Both the position numbers and the translations under genes were made by a program. From contig NZ_BDBA01000081.1 in assembly GCF_001612745.1 (NCBI RefSeq), positions 1 through 35,249 on the forward strand: 35,249 nt of DNA. Direction: 5' to 3'. The notes under the pieces are model-generated. The model was not told where the DNA came from. It ran no database searches and was given only the letters and a program-made list of their open reading frames with translations. Of this stretch, positions 1 to 6,721 are shown in pieces (position 1 is the first letter of the stretch; every line of letters starts with the position of its first letter). This DNA is from Nocardia amamiensis NBRC 102102 (GTDB taxonomy: Bacteria; Actinomycetota; Actinomycetes; Mycobacteriales; Mycobacteriaceae).

Positions 1-1
1 T

Positions 2-445
2 GCGCGCGAACGCGTGGCGCGCCTACGAGAGCGCGACCAGCTATTGCGAGTGGCCGTGTTGGAGCGAGACGGTCGTCAGATCCTTGACCGTGTACGATAT
101 CGAGACGCCCGTGAGCTGGAGCTCAATAACCAAGAGCTTGTTCGAATCAAAGAAGAGCGCGCGATCCTTCGCGCAGGGAATGAGTTGAGCCCATTGCAAC
201 AGCAGGCGCTCGAATTTGATCGGCGTCAGGGCGAGGAAGAACTCGCTCAAATTGCTGAAGAGCGAGCGCGCGAAAGGGACATTCGTGACCCGGTCGCTCG
301 ATTGCTACAGGCAAGGGGGCTACACTCACTCGCGATCATGTATGAGAATCGGATGCGAGCATTACGCGAACGTTTGGCACGTGAACGCGCTGCGCGAGAA
401 CGAAATAGAGGGCGAGAGCCGGGCTTTGGTCGTGATCTTTGGTGA
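2..445 (+). CDS. C-terminal part of a charged coiled-coil protein (5' end outside window)
   Basis: The reading frame is open from the left edge and stops at 443-445, so this is probably the tail of a larger protein, although a GTG at 14 could start a 143-residue product. The visible part is very rich in Arg and Glu (repeated RERL/ARER-type heptads) and has almost no hydrophobic core, which suggests a long helical coiled coil. No catalytic motif is seen. Base composition is more A/T-rich than in the core genes at the right end. The next gene starts 100 bases downstream on the same strand. I do not recognise the family. It could be the stalk of a secreted or conjugation-type protein, but nothing here shows that. 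Confidence 0.5.
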   Translation, partial: ARERVARLRERDQLLRVAVLERDGRQILDRVRYRDARELELNNQELVRIKEERAILRAGNELSPLQQQALEFDRRQGEEELAQIAEERARERDIRDPVARLLQARGLHSLAIMYENRMRALRERLARERAARERNRGREPGFGRDLW

Positions 446-544
446 GAAGTCGTGGGGCAATCTATACTCGTGGTATTGCGCGGACAGTAGCTCGTTTGGG
501 AGAACTGAACGCCCGCATGGAACCGGTGGCGAAAGGATATCTCG

Positions 545-1540
545 GTGGCCGATGAAACCAGTGGCCCGATAAACTCGCTCAAAGGGATCATTCCCGGAGC
601 GGGAATCGACGACGCGCTGCCGGACGTCGAGTGGTTTCCGGAACCGTCCACCATCCCACTGATCATCGATACCGATATCGGCGGCGAACCCGACGATGCA
701 ATCGCACTGATTGTCGCCGCCGGGCTCCCCAGCCTCTCACTCGTGATCACCAGCGACGAGCAAGGTGGTCGGCGGGCACGGTTGGCTCGATGCCTGCTGG
801 ACCTGATCGGCCGCTCCGATGTTCCAGTCGCCGCGGGAACGCAGCTGGGTAATGAAACAAACTGGGCTGCCGAGGAATTAGTGCCCAATTACATTCCCGC
901 CCAGTCTACTGAGGTCCTGGCGGCCGTTCGCCGCGTGTTCGACGAGCACGATGGTCAGATCAGCTGGGTCGGCCTTGGGCCAATGTCGAACCTGGCCGCG
1001 GTCCTTGACGACAACCCTGCATTTGGCGAGCGGCTTGTCATCACCCAGCAGGAGGCCGCGGTGAGGTTCTCCCCTGACGGCGGGCAGCGAAACTTCGCGC
1101 TAGATGTGGAGGCGGTACGAAAAGTTCTCGCGGCAGGAGCCGCGCCGTGGATCGTTCCGGCAGAGGTAACTTTTCAGCTGGCGAACTCCGTTTCTACAGA
1201 GTCGCTGGAGTTCGACATCCTCAAGCGCGGCCACGACCCAGCTCGTGAGATGATTCGCGATCACTTGGACCAGTGGTTCGACAACTTCGCCTCGTTCGCT
1301 ACGCTGCATGCAGTGCCAACCCTCGCACTGGGGATCGGAATGCCTTACCTAGCTTCGGTATCGGCCACCGTTGGCCTGGACGAAACCGGTCGCGTCATCC
1401 CTGGTGACAATTCCGTTCACCTTGTTCGAACCGCCGACTATAGCCGGCTGCGCGCATGGCTCGTCCGTCGCTTGGAGTTGGTTCAATCCAACCTCGACGT
1501 CCACCCCGCCGCCGATCACAACGACCCGCTCGGCTACTGA
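545..1540 (+). CDS. Divergent nucleoside hydrolase (inosine-uridine preferring family)
   Basis: This 331-residue protein has the fold signature of the IUNH family, which hydrolyses the N-glycosidic bond of nucleosides. The N-terminal calcium motif is D42-T-D44-I-G-G-E-P-D50-D51, where the usual form is DTDPGxDD, so the Pro is replaced and one residue is inserted. A later NFALDVEA segment corresponds to the family's N-x3-DPEA segment. Near the C-terminus the usual HD pair appears as L-H-A-V-P, so the Asp that normally binds calcium is absent. There is no signal peptide. The GTG start at 545 is preceded by AAAGGA at about 530-535. Family membership is fairly sure, but activity and substrate are uncertain because a metal ligand appears to be lost. 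Confidence 0.75.
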   Translation: MADETSGPINSLKGIIPGAGIDDALPDVEWFPEPSTIPLIIDTDIGGEPDDAIALIVAAGLPSLSLVITSDEQGGRRARLARCLLDLIGRSDVPVAAGTQLGNETNWAAEELVPNYIPAQSTEVLAAVRRVFDEHDGQISWVGLGPMSNLAAVLDDNPAFGERLVITQQEAAVRFSPDGGQRNFALDVEAVRKVLAAGAAPWIVPAEVTFQLANSVSTESLEFDILKRGHDPAREMIRDHLDQWFDNFASFATLHAVPTLALGIGMPYLASVSATVGLDETGRVIPGDNSVHLVRTADYSRLRAWLVRRLELVQSNLDVHPAADHNDPLGY

Positions 1541-1569
1541 GCCGAACCCGCGACAGAAGAGATCAACCA

Positions 1570-1800
1570 TTGGCACTATACGCGGAGATTCGAAAGCTAG
1601 AAGAGAATGAACAACAGGTCCGCTACGCCTACACCGATGTGTCCGGTATTGAGCAGACCTTTCGTCTCGACAAGCTTGCCGAGACGATACGCCTCGAGAC
1701 TGGCGCCGACGACATGCTCTTCCGCGCAGTTGCGGGCAAGGTTGCTTCTGCTTGGCTGAAGGGCAAGGAGGCGCCTGATCACCTAATTGTGCAGGCGTAA
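1570..1800 (+). CDS. Small conserved protein of 76 residues, unknown function
   Basis: The start is TTG at 1570, preceded by AGAAGAGA at 1555-1562 with 7 bases spacing. The frame is open further upstream, but that part overlaps the nucleoside hydrolase and has no ribosome site. The product is a soluble acidic/basic protein with a short beta-like N-terminus (YAEIRKLE), then a helix-rich end containing LAETIRLETG and LFRAVAGKVASAWL. It lies 29 bases after the nucleoside hydrolase and is probably co-transcribed with it. A decayed relative is visible at 10400-10531 on the other strand, so it belongs to a family with several copies in this genome. Function is unknown. Confidence 0.6.
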   Translation: MALYAEIRKLEENEQQVRYAYTDVSGIEQTFRLDKLAETIRLETGADDMLFRAVAGKVASAWLKGKEAPDHLIVQA

Positions 1801-1805
1801 GCATT

Positions 1806-1826
1806 CGCTCAATGAATGATTGAGCG
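1806..1826. terminator. Hairpin between convergent genes
   Basis: A perfect 8-bp inverted repeat, CGCTCAAT and ATTGAGCG, flanks a 5-base loop. It sits 5 bases after the stop of the 76-residue gene and faces the end of the minus-strand membrane gene. It could serve as a bidirectional terminator. There is no clear T-run, as is common in actinobacteria. Confidence 0.5.
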
Positions 1827-1918
1827 GGAAAAGAAGTCCGGCGTCACCAGCAAATGCATGTTGTAGCCCGCCCGGCCGCGTCGGTGGTCAATCAGCGGCC
1901 GGGGCCAGCCTTCCAACG

Positions 1919-2704
1919 TCACGTAGGTCGTGCCCGGACGAACTGCTGTGCGTGTGGAGGCATGAGCTCGACGGGTATCAGATACAACCCGCCGCCGCGG
2001 AACCTCCACTCCACGACGTCGCCGCGGAGTCTGAAGCGCCGGACATTGCGGTAGAGGTGGCGCGAATCCCCGGCGGGCGTGCGGAGGGCGAAACCCGCAC
2101 CGCCGTACTCGACATGCATGAGTGCCCCCGGAAAGGCGTAGGTGGCAATCCGTTTTCGGGTCCAGTTCCACCCCCGGAACGAGCCGATCACCATACAGAA
2201 CGAGATGAAGCCGAGCAGAAACACGATGCCGCCCACCGCATTGTCACCGAACCCCTCGGAGCCCTCGCGGATGACATTCACGACTATCTGCAGGCTGAAC
2301 AGCCCCGCGACCACACCGAGGAACAGCAGAAACCGAATCGGATCGAAGCTGGTGAAGAAGGCGGCACGATTGAGACGTCCCGCGGTCTGCGCATCGGCGG
2401 CATAGTCGAAGACGAGCCGCTGTTCGCCGGGCACCGGGGTGGACTCGTCGTGCCGCGCGTTCGACGGCGGGTACTGGCCACCGTCTTGCAGCGACGCCGG
2501 ATTCGGCTGCGGCGGCTGCGGATGGGGCTGCTGCGCCTGCCATGGTGGTGCCTCGGGATGCGGTTGCTGTGCCTGTGGCTCTGGCCGCAACCCATACGAA
2601 TACGGTTGTGGTGCTGGTGGATACAATTCCTGATGCGGTGGATGGCCGCCGTACGGACCCGGCATCGAGTTCGGATACGGCTGGCCAGCCGGATGCATAT
2701 TCAC
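1919..2704 (-). CDS. Pro/Gln-rich membrane protein with cytoplasmic C-terminal domain, possibly frameshifted
   Basis: GTG at 2704 is a likely start (GGAAGGAAC about 9 bases upstream); ATG at 2698 is also possible. The 261-residue product begins with about 90 residues rich in Pro, Gln, His and Tyr, resembling the disordered N-termini of actinobacterial membrane proteins. Two predicted membrane helices follow (around RFLLFLGVVAGLF and GGIVFLLGFISFCMVIG), then a beta-rich domain of about 80 residues ending in LYLIPVELMPPHAQQF. This domain recalls YcxB-like tails, but I am not sure. The frame stops at 1919, while another frame continues in protein-like sequence to a stop at 1809-1811, inside the hairpin (see findings). 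No operon partner is seen. Confidence 0.6.
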   Translation of the reverse strand: MNMHPAGQPYPNSMPGPYGGHPPHQELYPPAPQPYSYGLRPEPQAQQPHPEAPPWQAQQPHPQPPQPNPASLQDGGQYPPSNARHDESTPVPGEQRLVFDYAADAQTAGRLNRAAFFTSFDPIRFLLFLGVVAGLFSLQIVVNVIREGSEGFGDNAVGGIVFLLGFISFCMVIGSFRGWNWTRKRIATYAFPGALMHVEYGGAGFALRTPAGDSRHLYRNVRRFRLRGDVVEWRFRGGGLYLIPVELMPPHAQQFVRARPT

Positions 2705-3073
2705 GTCGTTCGAGTTCCTTCCCTGCCGTGGCAGGCTAACCCGAGGCTGCCGGATTCTTGTAAGGAAGAGGTCAGGGCCTAAGTCCTAGCCACGATCATT
2801 CGCCGGGCAAGCGGCCATGGCCGCCGCGCCCGGACATCACCACCGCGATGACAGCGAGGGGTGACGATTGCTGGCCCGCTGCGGAAACGAATCTTGCGGC
2901 CAGGTCCGATGTTTCGGAGTGGTTGTGGCATGGTGTTACCAGCCATATCGACTCGATACCTCCCCTGCATCGGATCCGGCGTTGGCTGACTGGCCCCACG
3001 CTTTCGGAATCGTGCGGCCAGGCCTGCCCTGCTCGTGACCCAGTGGGGAACGACCCGCGTTGCCTCGCGGGCG
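2705..3073. other. Intergenic stretch without a supported gene
   Basis: These 369 bases lie between the start of the membrane protein and the end of the Xre/TPR regulator, both on the minus strand. Frames are open on both strands, but none has a ribosome site, a convincing start or a recognisable protein pattern. The part next to 2704 should hold the membrane gene's promoter; no clear -35/-10 pair was found. I see no RNA gene or repeat. Confidence 0.4.
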
Positions 3074-4297
3074 CTAGACGCGCGCCGCACGCCTGCCCAA
3101 GAACTCTCGCACTTCTGGTATTGCGGCGTGGGCGCGAACAGTGTTGGCGATTGCGTCGATTCGCTGGCGCAGCCGGGTGGAGGCAAGGCTGCTGATCGTG
3201 TCGAAGTTGTCGGTGAGCACTGAGCACGCTTGGGCGATGTCACCGGCACTGACAAGGTTTTCGGCAAGGTTGAGCTGCCAACCTGCACGCTCTCTGGGCC
3301 AAGCCGACGAGCTGTCGATGGCAGCTTGAAAGTGGGTGGTCGCCGCATCATGATCGCCCAGCCACCTCTGGGCTCTGCCGGTGATACCGACTAGTTCAGC
3401 CTCCGGCAAGAACACCCAATCCTGATCGTGCCCGCGAGTAGAATCGTAGGCGCGATATGCCCGGCTTGTCGCTGCCGCCGTCGACGCCTTGTCACCGCGC
3501 AATGCATGCGCCTCGGCTTCACGGATCGCCATCAATGCGCGCAATCTCGGGCCACCCTCACGAAGCGATGCCCGCGAGGCGGCCTGCGCATACTGCACCG
3601 CCAGGGTATCGCCCGCCATATCCTCCCCGGAGCGGTCGATCATGAGGCAGCTCGCATTGACCAGCGCATGAGCCGCCGCGAGCCCATCACCTGCCGCGTT
3701 GGCAGCGTGCGCCGCGTCCGCATAATATCGACGAGCCTCGTCGAGGCAACCTGCGTCGTAGTGGACCCAGCCCGCCGCCGTCATCATCTCGGCACCTGCA
3801 CTCGTGAGCGCTTGTCCGACCGTCTCGGTGTAGTCGGCGTGGCTGAGAAGCTGCTCGATGTAGCGCACTTGGTTAGCAGCGATCCGGCACAATCGGTCGC
3901 CACCGACGATCAGATCCAGCTCGTGAATCCGGTTCACGCTGTCGCTGATGGCGGCCACATCGCTCGCGCCGACTTTCACGCTGGACGACGTTCCAGCTTG
4001 GGCAGAGGCCGTTGCCGACATCATGGCGGCCCCCGCACTCCCTAGCGCCCCAGTTCTGAAGAAGTTGCGACGGTCCACATCTGCCTCCTGGTCCGACTCC
4101 ACCACCAGTATGGCGAGCGGAACATGAAGTGCACGCGCTACGAGCCGAAGAACGCGCACATCGTGCGAGGCCGGACCGCCGCGCTCCAAGCCGGAGACGG
4201 CGGGCTGGGAGAAGTTGATCAGCGCACCCAGCTCCGTCTGAGTCATGCCGAGGGATTTCCTGATCCGCCGGATCACTTCGCCGGTCGTAATGGACAT
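3074..4297 (-). CDS. Xre-family regulator with helical-repeat (TPR-like) sensor domain
   Basis: This 407-residue protein starts at ATG 4297, with GGGGGC about 8 bases upstream; the TTG 6 bases earlier is too close to that site. Residues 6-60 form an Xre helix-turn-helix (MTQTELGALINFSQPAVSGLE). Residues 74-101 contain D-R76-R77-N-F-F-R followed by a small-residue hydrophobic stretch ending A-x-A, which looks like a Tat signal but sits inside the protein. Residues 110-400 are helical pairs typical of TPR arrays (such as YYADAAHAANAAGDGLAAAHAL). Actinobacterial proteins of this design are probable DNA-binding regulators whose helical domain may sense a peptide or partner. The divergent small genes at 4584-5578 are possible targets. 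A decayed copy of its middle lies at 10541-10690. Confidence 0.8.
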   Translation of the reverse strand: MSITTGEVIRRIRKSLGMTQTELGALINFSQPAVSGLERGGPASHDVRVLRLVARALHVPLAILVVESDQEADVDRRNFFRTGALGSAGAAMMSATASAQAGTSSSVKVGASDVAAISDSVNRIHELDLIVGGDRLCRIAANQVRYIEQLLSHADYTETVGQALTSAGAEMMTAAGWVHYDAGCLDEARRYYADAAHAANAAGDGLAAAHALVNASCLMIDRSGEDMAGDTLAVQYAQAASRASLREGGPRLRALMAIREAEAHALRGDKASTAAATSRAYRAYDSTRGHDQDWVFLPEAELVGITGRAQRWLGDHDAATTHFQAAIDSSSAWPRERAGWQLNLAENLVSAGDIAQACSVLTDNFDTISSLASTRLRQRIDAIANTVRAHAAIPEVREFLGRRAARV

Positions 4298-4454
4298 GTG
4301 CAACGCCCCCGATAGATGGTTGATTTTCCCCTGCGCATCCGCCTCGAGAACAGCGGCATCCGCAGGATATACGCCTCATCCGATAGCCGGAACGGAAACC
4401 GAAATCTGCTCTCCCACCTGGCGGTTTCCGGACCTTAGCGTTCGGAGGAAGGTG

Positions 4455-4540
4455 CCCGGTGCCGGGCCGACGCCGCACCCGTCAGCGGCGCATTGGCCCG
4501 CCAGAGTGACGGGCCGGTGGCGACAGCCCCCGGCACCGGG
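4455..4540. repeat. 12-bp inverted repeat in a divergent intergenic region
   Basis: CCCGGTGCCGGG at 4455-4466 and its exact reverse complement at 4529-4540 flank 62 bases. They lie in the 286-base gap between the divergently transcribed Xre/TPR regulator and the 4584 gene. The spacing fits two operator half-sites or a long stem better than a simple terminator. The GC-rich composition makes chance more likely than it seems. Confidence 0.35.
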
Positions 4541-4583
4541 TACCGCCGACCAATGGTGCTCGAAACGGAGAGGCGTCAATTCC

Positions 4584-4793
4584 ATGAATTCCCTTGCCAT
4601 GTATCAGCTCGTCGCATTGAACGACGCCGCCGCCCATCAAGCTCCAATCCTCCCGTTCACTATCGGTCAAGCCCATGAGGTGATGCGGGTTCACGTCGGC
4701 TGCCGCGCGAAACACTGCGCCCGCAAAGCGGCGGCACGCCAGGTGCTGATCGACAACGGGCGGATGGTGCCGGACACCAGCAAGCCGCAGTGA
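4584..4793 (+). CDS. Small conserved actinobacterial protein, unknown function
   Basis: ATG at 4584 is preceded by GGAGAGG at 4568-4574 with about 9 bases spacing. The 69-residue product is helical at first; its second half has C-R-A-K-H-C-A-R-K, then AAARQVLIDNGRMVPDT. I associate this Cys/Arg/Lys pattern with small proteins common in Nocardia, with no known role. The two Cys could bind metal together with the nearby His, but there is no full zinc-finger spacing. Its last codons overlap the next gene by 4 bases (GTGA), so the two are probably translationally coupled. Regulation by the divergent Xre/TPR protein is plausible from position only. Confidence 0.65.
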   Translation: MNSLAMYQLVALNDAAAHQAPILPFTIGQAHEVMRVHVGCRAKHCARKAAARQVLIDNGRMVPDTSKPQ

Positions 4794-5008
4794 AACCGGG
4801 TGATCCACCCGAACCACCGGACCCACGCCGAATCCGCCACATCCGTATCGAATCCGGCGCACTGCGACTGGACTACCGGGCCAGCGCCGAACAAGCCGAA
4901 AGCGTTGCCGGACACCTTGCCCGGCGCTTCCCGGAACTCATCGTGACCGTCGATGACGAACTGCACGACGATCTTCCGCCTTTGCCCTGCGCACAGCTCT
5001 GGGATTGA
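4790..5008 (+). CDS. Small protein of unknown function, coupled to the preceding gene
   Basis: This 72-residue frame starts with GTG at 4790, inside the GTGA overlap with the previous stop. After a Pro/Asp-rich N-terminus it reads as a compact alpha/beta unit: IRIESGALRLDYRAS, then a helix EQAESVAGHLARRFPE, then LIVTVDDELHDDL. There are no membrane or signal segments and no catalytic motif. The tight overlap, the same strand and a 30-base gap to the next gene suggest a three-gene operon covering 4584-5578. Family not recognised. Confidence 0.6.
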   Translation: MKPGDPPEPPDPRRIRHIRIESGALRLDYRASAEQAESVAGHLARRFPELIVTVDDELHDDLPPLPCAQLWD

Positions 5009-5038
5009 CCTGCTTCAGCATTCGCCCGCGAAATTCGA

Positions 5039-5578
5039 ATGGATACAAGACAAATGCCGCCTCCCGATTCGAACCGTGACCCTGCGCCACCCCCGTCGTT
5101 TCGCCATCACGAGCCAGCCACGAGGCGACCCGCCGACCCCGCACTCGCCCGCTGTCTGCACTACCGGCGTATCTGCGGACTACCGTGCTTCGTGGACGGC
5201 GAGACCCGGCGAATCACCCTGCGCACAGGTGCTGTCGCAGCAGTAACGGTCCCCGAATGGCTCGGCGAAATGGTCCACGCTGACCTCTCCCGGCAGCACC
5301 TCCTTGGACCCGTCATCGCACACGGCTCCGGCCGCTGGACGATCCTCGCCCGCCCCGACGACACCGGCGCACTCGCCGCCGACGGCGACATCTTCACCGC
5401 ACTACTACGCGCTGCCGCGACCATCGTCCCCAACGGCGGCGAAGTGGTCCTGCCCTCCCACGGCGACGAACGAAGTGGATACCGGCGATGGGTAGTCGCG
5501 CCGCGCGACACGTTCCGCCCGCACATCAGCACCGTCGTGCACTCGATCATCACAGCTTCCGGGCGACCCGGAAGCTGA
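5039..5578 (+). CDS. Conserved actinobacterial protein of unknown function
   Basis: The 179-residue product has a Pro/Arg-rich start (residues 1-30), then a body with an LRTGAVAAVTVPEWLG strand-helix, then LGPVIAHGSGRWTILARPD, GGEVVLPS and WVVAPRDTFRP. I recall this pattern from actinobacterial proteins that resemble small pieces of primase/polymerase-like proteins, but the resemblance is only to conserved hypotheticals and no active-site residues are seen. The start at 5039 has no clear ribosome site, so an in-frame start slightly downstream is possible. The last nine codons lie inside a perfect hairpin (5553-5577). It is probably the last gene of the 4584-5578 operon. Confidence 0.6.
   Translation: MDTRQMPPPDSNRDPAPPPSFRHHEPATRRPADPALARCLHYRRICGLPCFVDGETRRITLRTGAVAAVTVPEWLGEMVHADLSRQHLLGPVIAHGSGRWTILARPDDTGALAADGDIFTALLRAAATIVPNGGEVVLPSHGDERSGYRRWVVAPRDTFRPHISTVVHSIITASGRPGS
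5553..5577 (+). terminator. Perfect hairpin overlapping a stop codon
   Basis: CAGCTTCCGGG and CCCGGAAGCTG form an 11-bp perfect stem with a CGA loop. The right arm contains the first two bases of the TGA stop of the preceding gene, so the hairpin also encodes the protein's last residues. There is no T-run, as in many high-GC intrinsic terminators. The next gene begins about 200 bases later. Confidence 0.65.
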
Positions 5579-5729
5579 CCGCCACAGCGTAATTCGCGAT
5601 CGCAATGCCACCACATTGATCGAACCCAAACGATAAATCGCCTGTTCACAGCTGCGGGTAAGTTGTCCACGTACTCGACCGCGATAGGGACCCGAATCCG
5701 ATGGAACCGAACTCCGCGTCGGTGCGTCC

Positions 5730-5735
5730 TAGAAT
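5730..5735 (+). promoter_or_regulatory. Probable -10 box for the lipoprotein/ESX cluster
   Basis: TAGAAT matches the actinobacterial -10 pattern TANNNT. It would place the transcript start near 5742, giving a short leader with the GGGAGG ribosome site at 5764-5769 in front of GTG 5775. The -35 region is weak. Confidence 0.4.
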
Positions 5736-5774
5736 TCAGGGACGACTCTGACGACCCGCGATCGGGAGGCTTCG

Positions 5775-6317
5775 GTGGGACGACGAACGACGGCGGCGGT
5801 TGCGGCGCTTGCCTCGGTGGCAGTGGTCGCTGCGGGGTGCGGTCCTGACACGGACGGCTCGGACCCGCCGAGCTCGATCACCGATACGTCGGCTGCCACC
5901 GCAGCGTTGTGGGATCCGTGTACGCAGATCCCGGCTCAGGTTGTGCAGAAGATCGGTCTGACACCCTCCTCGAAAAGGTCAGGCATCGCTGGGGTTGAGG
6001 AACCAGGGTGGAAGGTTTGCTCGTGGAACAATGAGGACTTCAGTGTTGGGGTCTTTTCCACGATCAACAAGGTTGACGACTTCAAAAAGAAGGCCGACAA
6101 CATCGGCTTCAAGGATGTCACGATTGCTGGACGCCAAGGCGTCGAGCATCGGATGGCATCCGACAGATTCGATGAGACGTGCAGCTTGCTGTTCACCGCG
6201 AAGCACGAAACGCTACAGATCTTGATCCGCAATCAGACGTCATCGAGCAGTGCGACAGCGCCGTGCACCCGGGCCGAACAAGTAGCCGTGAGCCTTGTTC
6301 CAATCTTTCCGAGTTGA
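5775..6317 (+). CDS. DUF3558-family lipoprotein
   Basis: GTG at 5775 follows GGGAGG with 5 bases spacing. The 180-residue product has a short Arg-rich N-region, an Ala/Val-rich hydrophobic segment and a lipobox V-A-A-G-C22 (Cys at about 22), so it should be lipid-anchored on the outer face of the membrane. The mature part has DUF3558 features: LWDPCTQIP near residue 45, a mid-protein W-x-V-C-S-W, and two further Cys (C-S-L-L-F and A-P-C-T-R-A) that probably form disulfides. DUF3558 lipoproteins are abundant in Nocardia and have no settled function. It is the first of four closely spaced genes; the next starts 16 bases on. Confidence 0.8.
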   Translation: MGRRTTAAVAALASVAVVAAGCGPDTDGSDPPSSITDTSAATAALWDPCTQIPAQVVQKIGLTPSSKRSGIAGVEEPGWKVCSWNNEDFSVGVFSTINKVDDFKKKADNIGFKDVTIAGRQGVEHRMASDRFDETCSLLFTAKHETLQILIRNQTSSSSATAPCTRAEQVAVSLVPIFPS

Positions 6318-6333
6318 TCAGGGGATTTGGCAG

Positions 6334-6708
6334 ATGTCGATGGACCACGAGATCAAGCTATGGCGCCATCTCGCCGATGAAGCGAAGGCGGGGCGACTGT
6401 ACCTCGACCCTGCGGTTGCCAAGGGGTGCCGCGATGCGTGCAGCAATCAGATCAGGCTTTACGAAACCGTCCGGGACGACTTGCGCTATGTTTCGAATGT
6501 CTCAGGCTTCGGCGACTTCGACTGCGCAGACGAACTGGCAAAGATGCTGGGCGGTAAGGCAATCGGCGGCGAAGGTGACGTAGACTCCGCACTGAGGGAG
6601 CACATCGAGGTGCTGACCCTGATGCGTGACACCATCCAGGTCTCCGTGGATCGAATCGCCGCCCAGGACGACGCCAACGCACAGAACACCAGCACTCTGT
6701 TGAACTGA
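6334..6708 (+). CDS. Small helical protein of a type VII secretion cluster
   Basis: ATG at 6334 is preceded by GGGGA at 6321-6325 with 8 bases spacing. The frame is open further back, but the upstream part overlaps the lipoprotein. The 124-residue product is almost wholly helical, has no signal peptide and has a Gly/Asp-rich turn in the middle (FGDFDCADEL, GGKAIGGEGD). This suits a two-helix hairpin of the WXG100/EspA-like kind, though there is no clear WXG motif at the turn. It lies 16 bases after the lipoprotein and 13 bases before the PPE-like gene. I infer an ESX accessory protein or co-secreted partner, mainly from neighbours. Confidence 0.55.
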   Translation: MSMDHEIKLWRHLADEAKAGRLYLDPAVAKGCRDACSNQIRLYETVRDDLRYVSNVSGFGDFDCADELAKMLGGKAIGGEGDVDSALREHIEVLTLMRDTIQVSVDRIAAQDDANAQNTSTLLN

Positions 6709-6721
6709 TCGGGGGATGATC

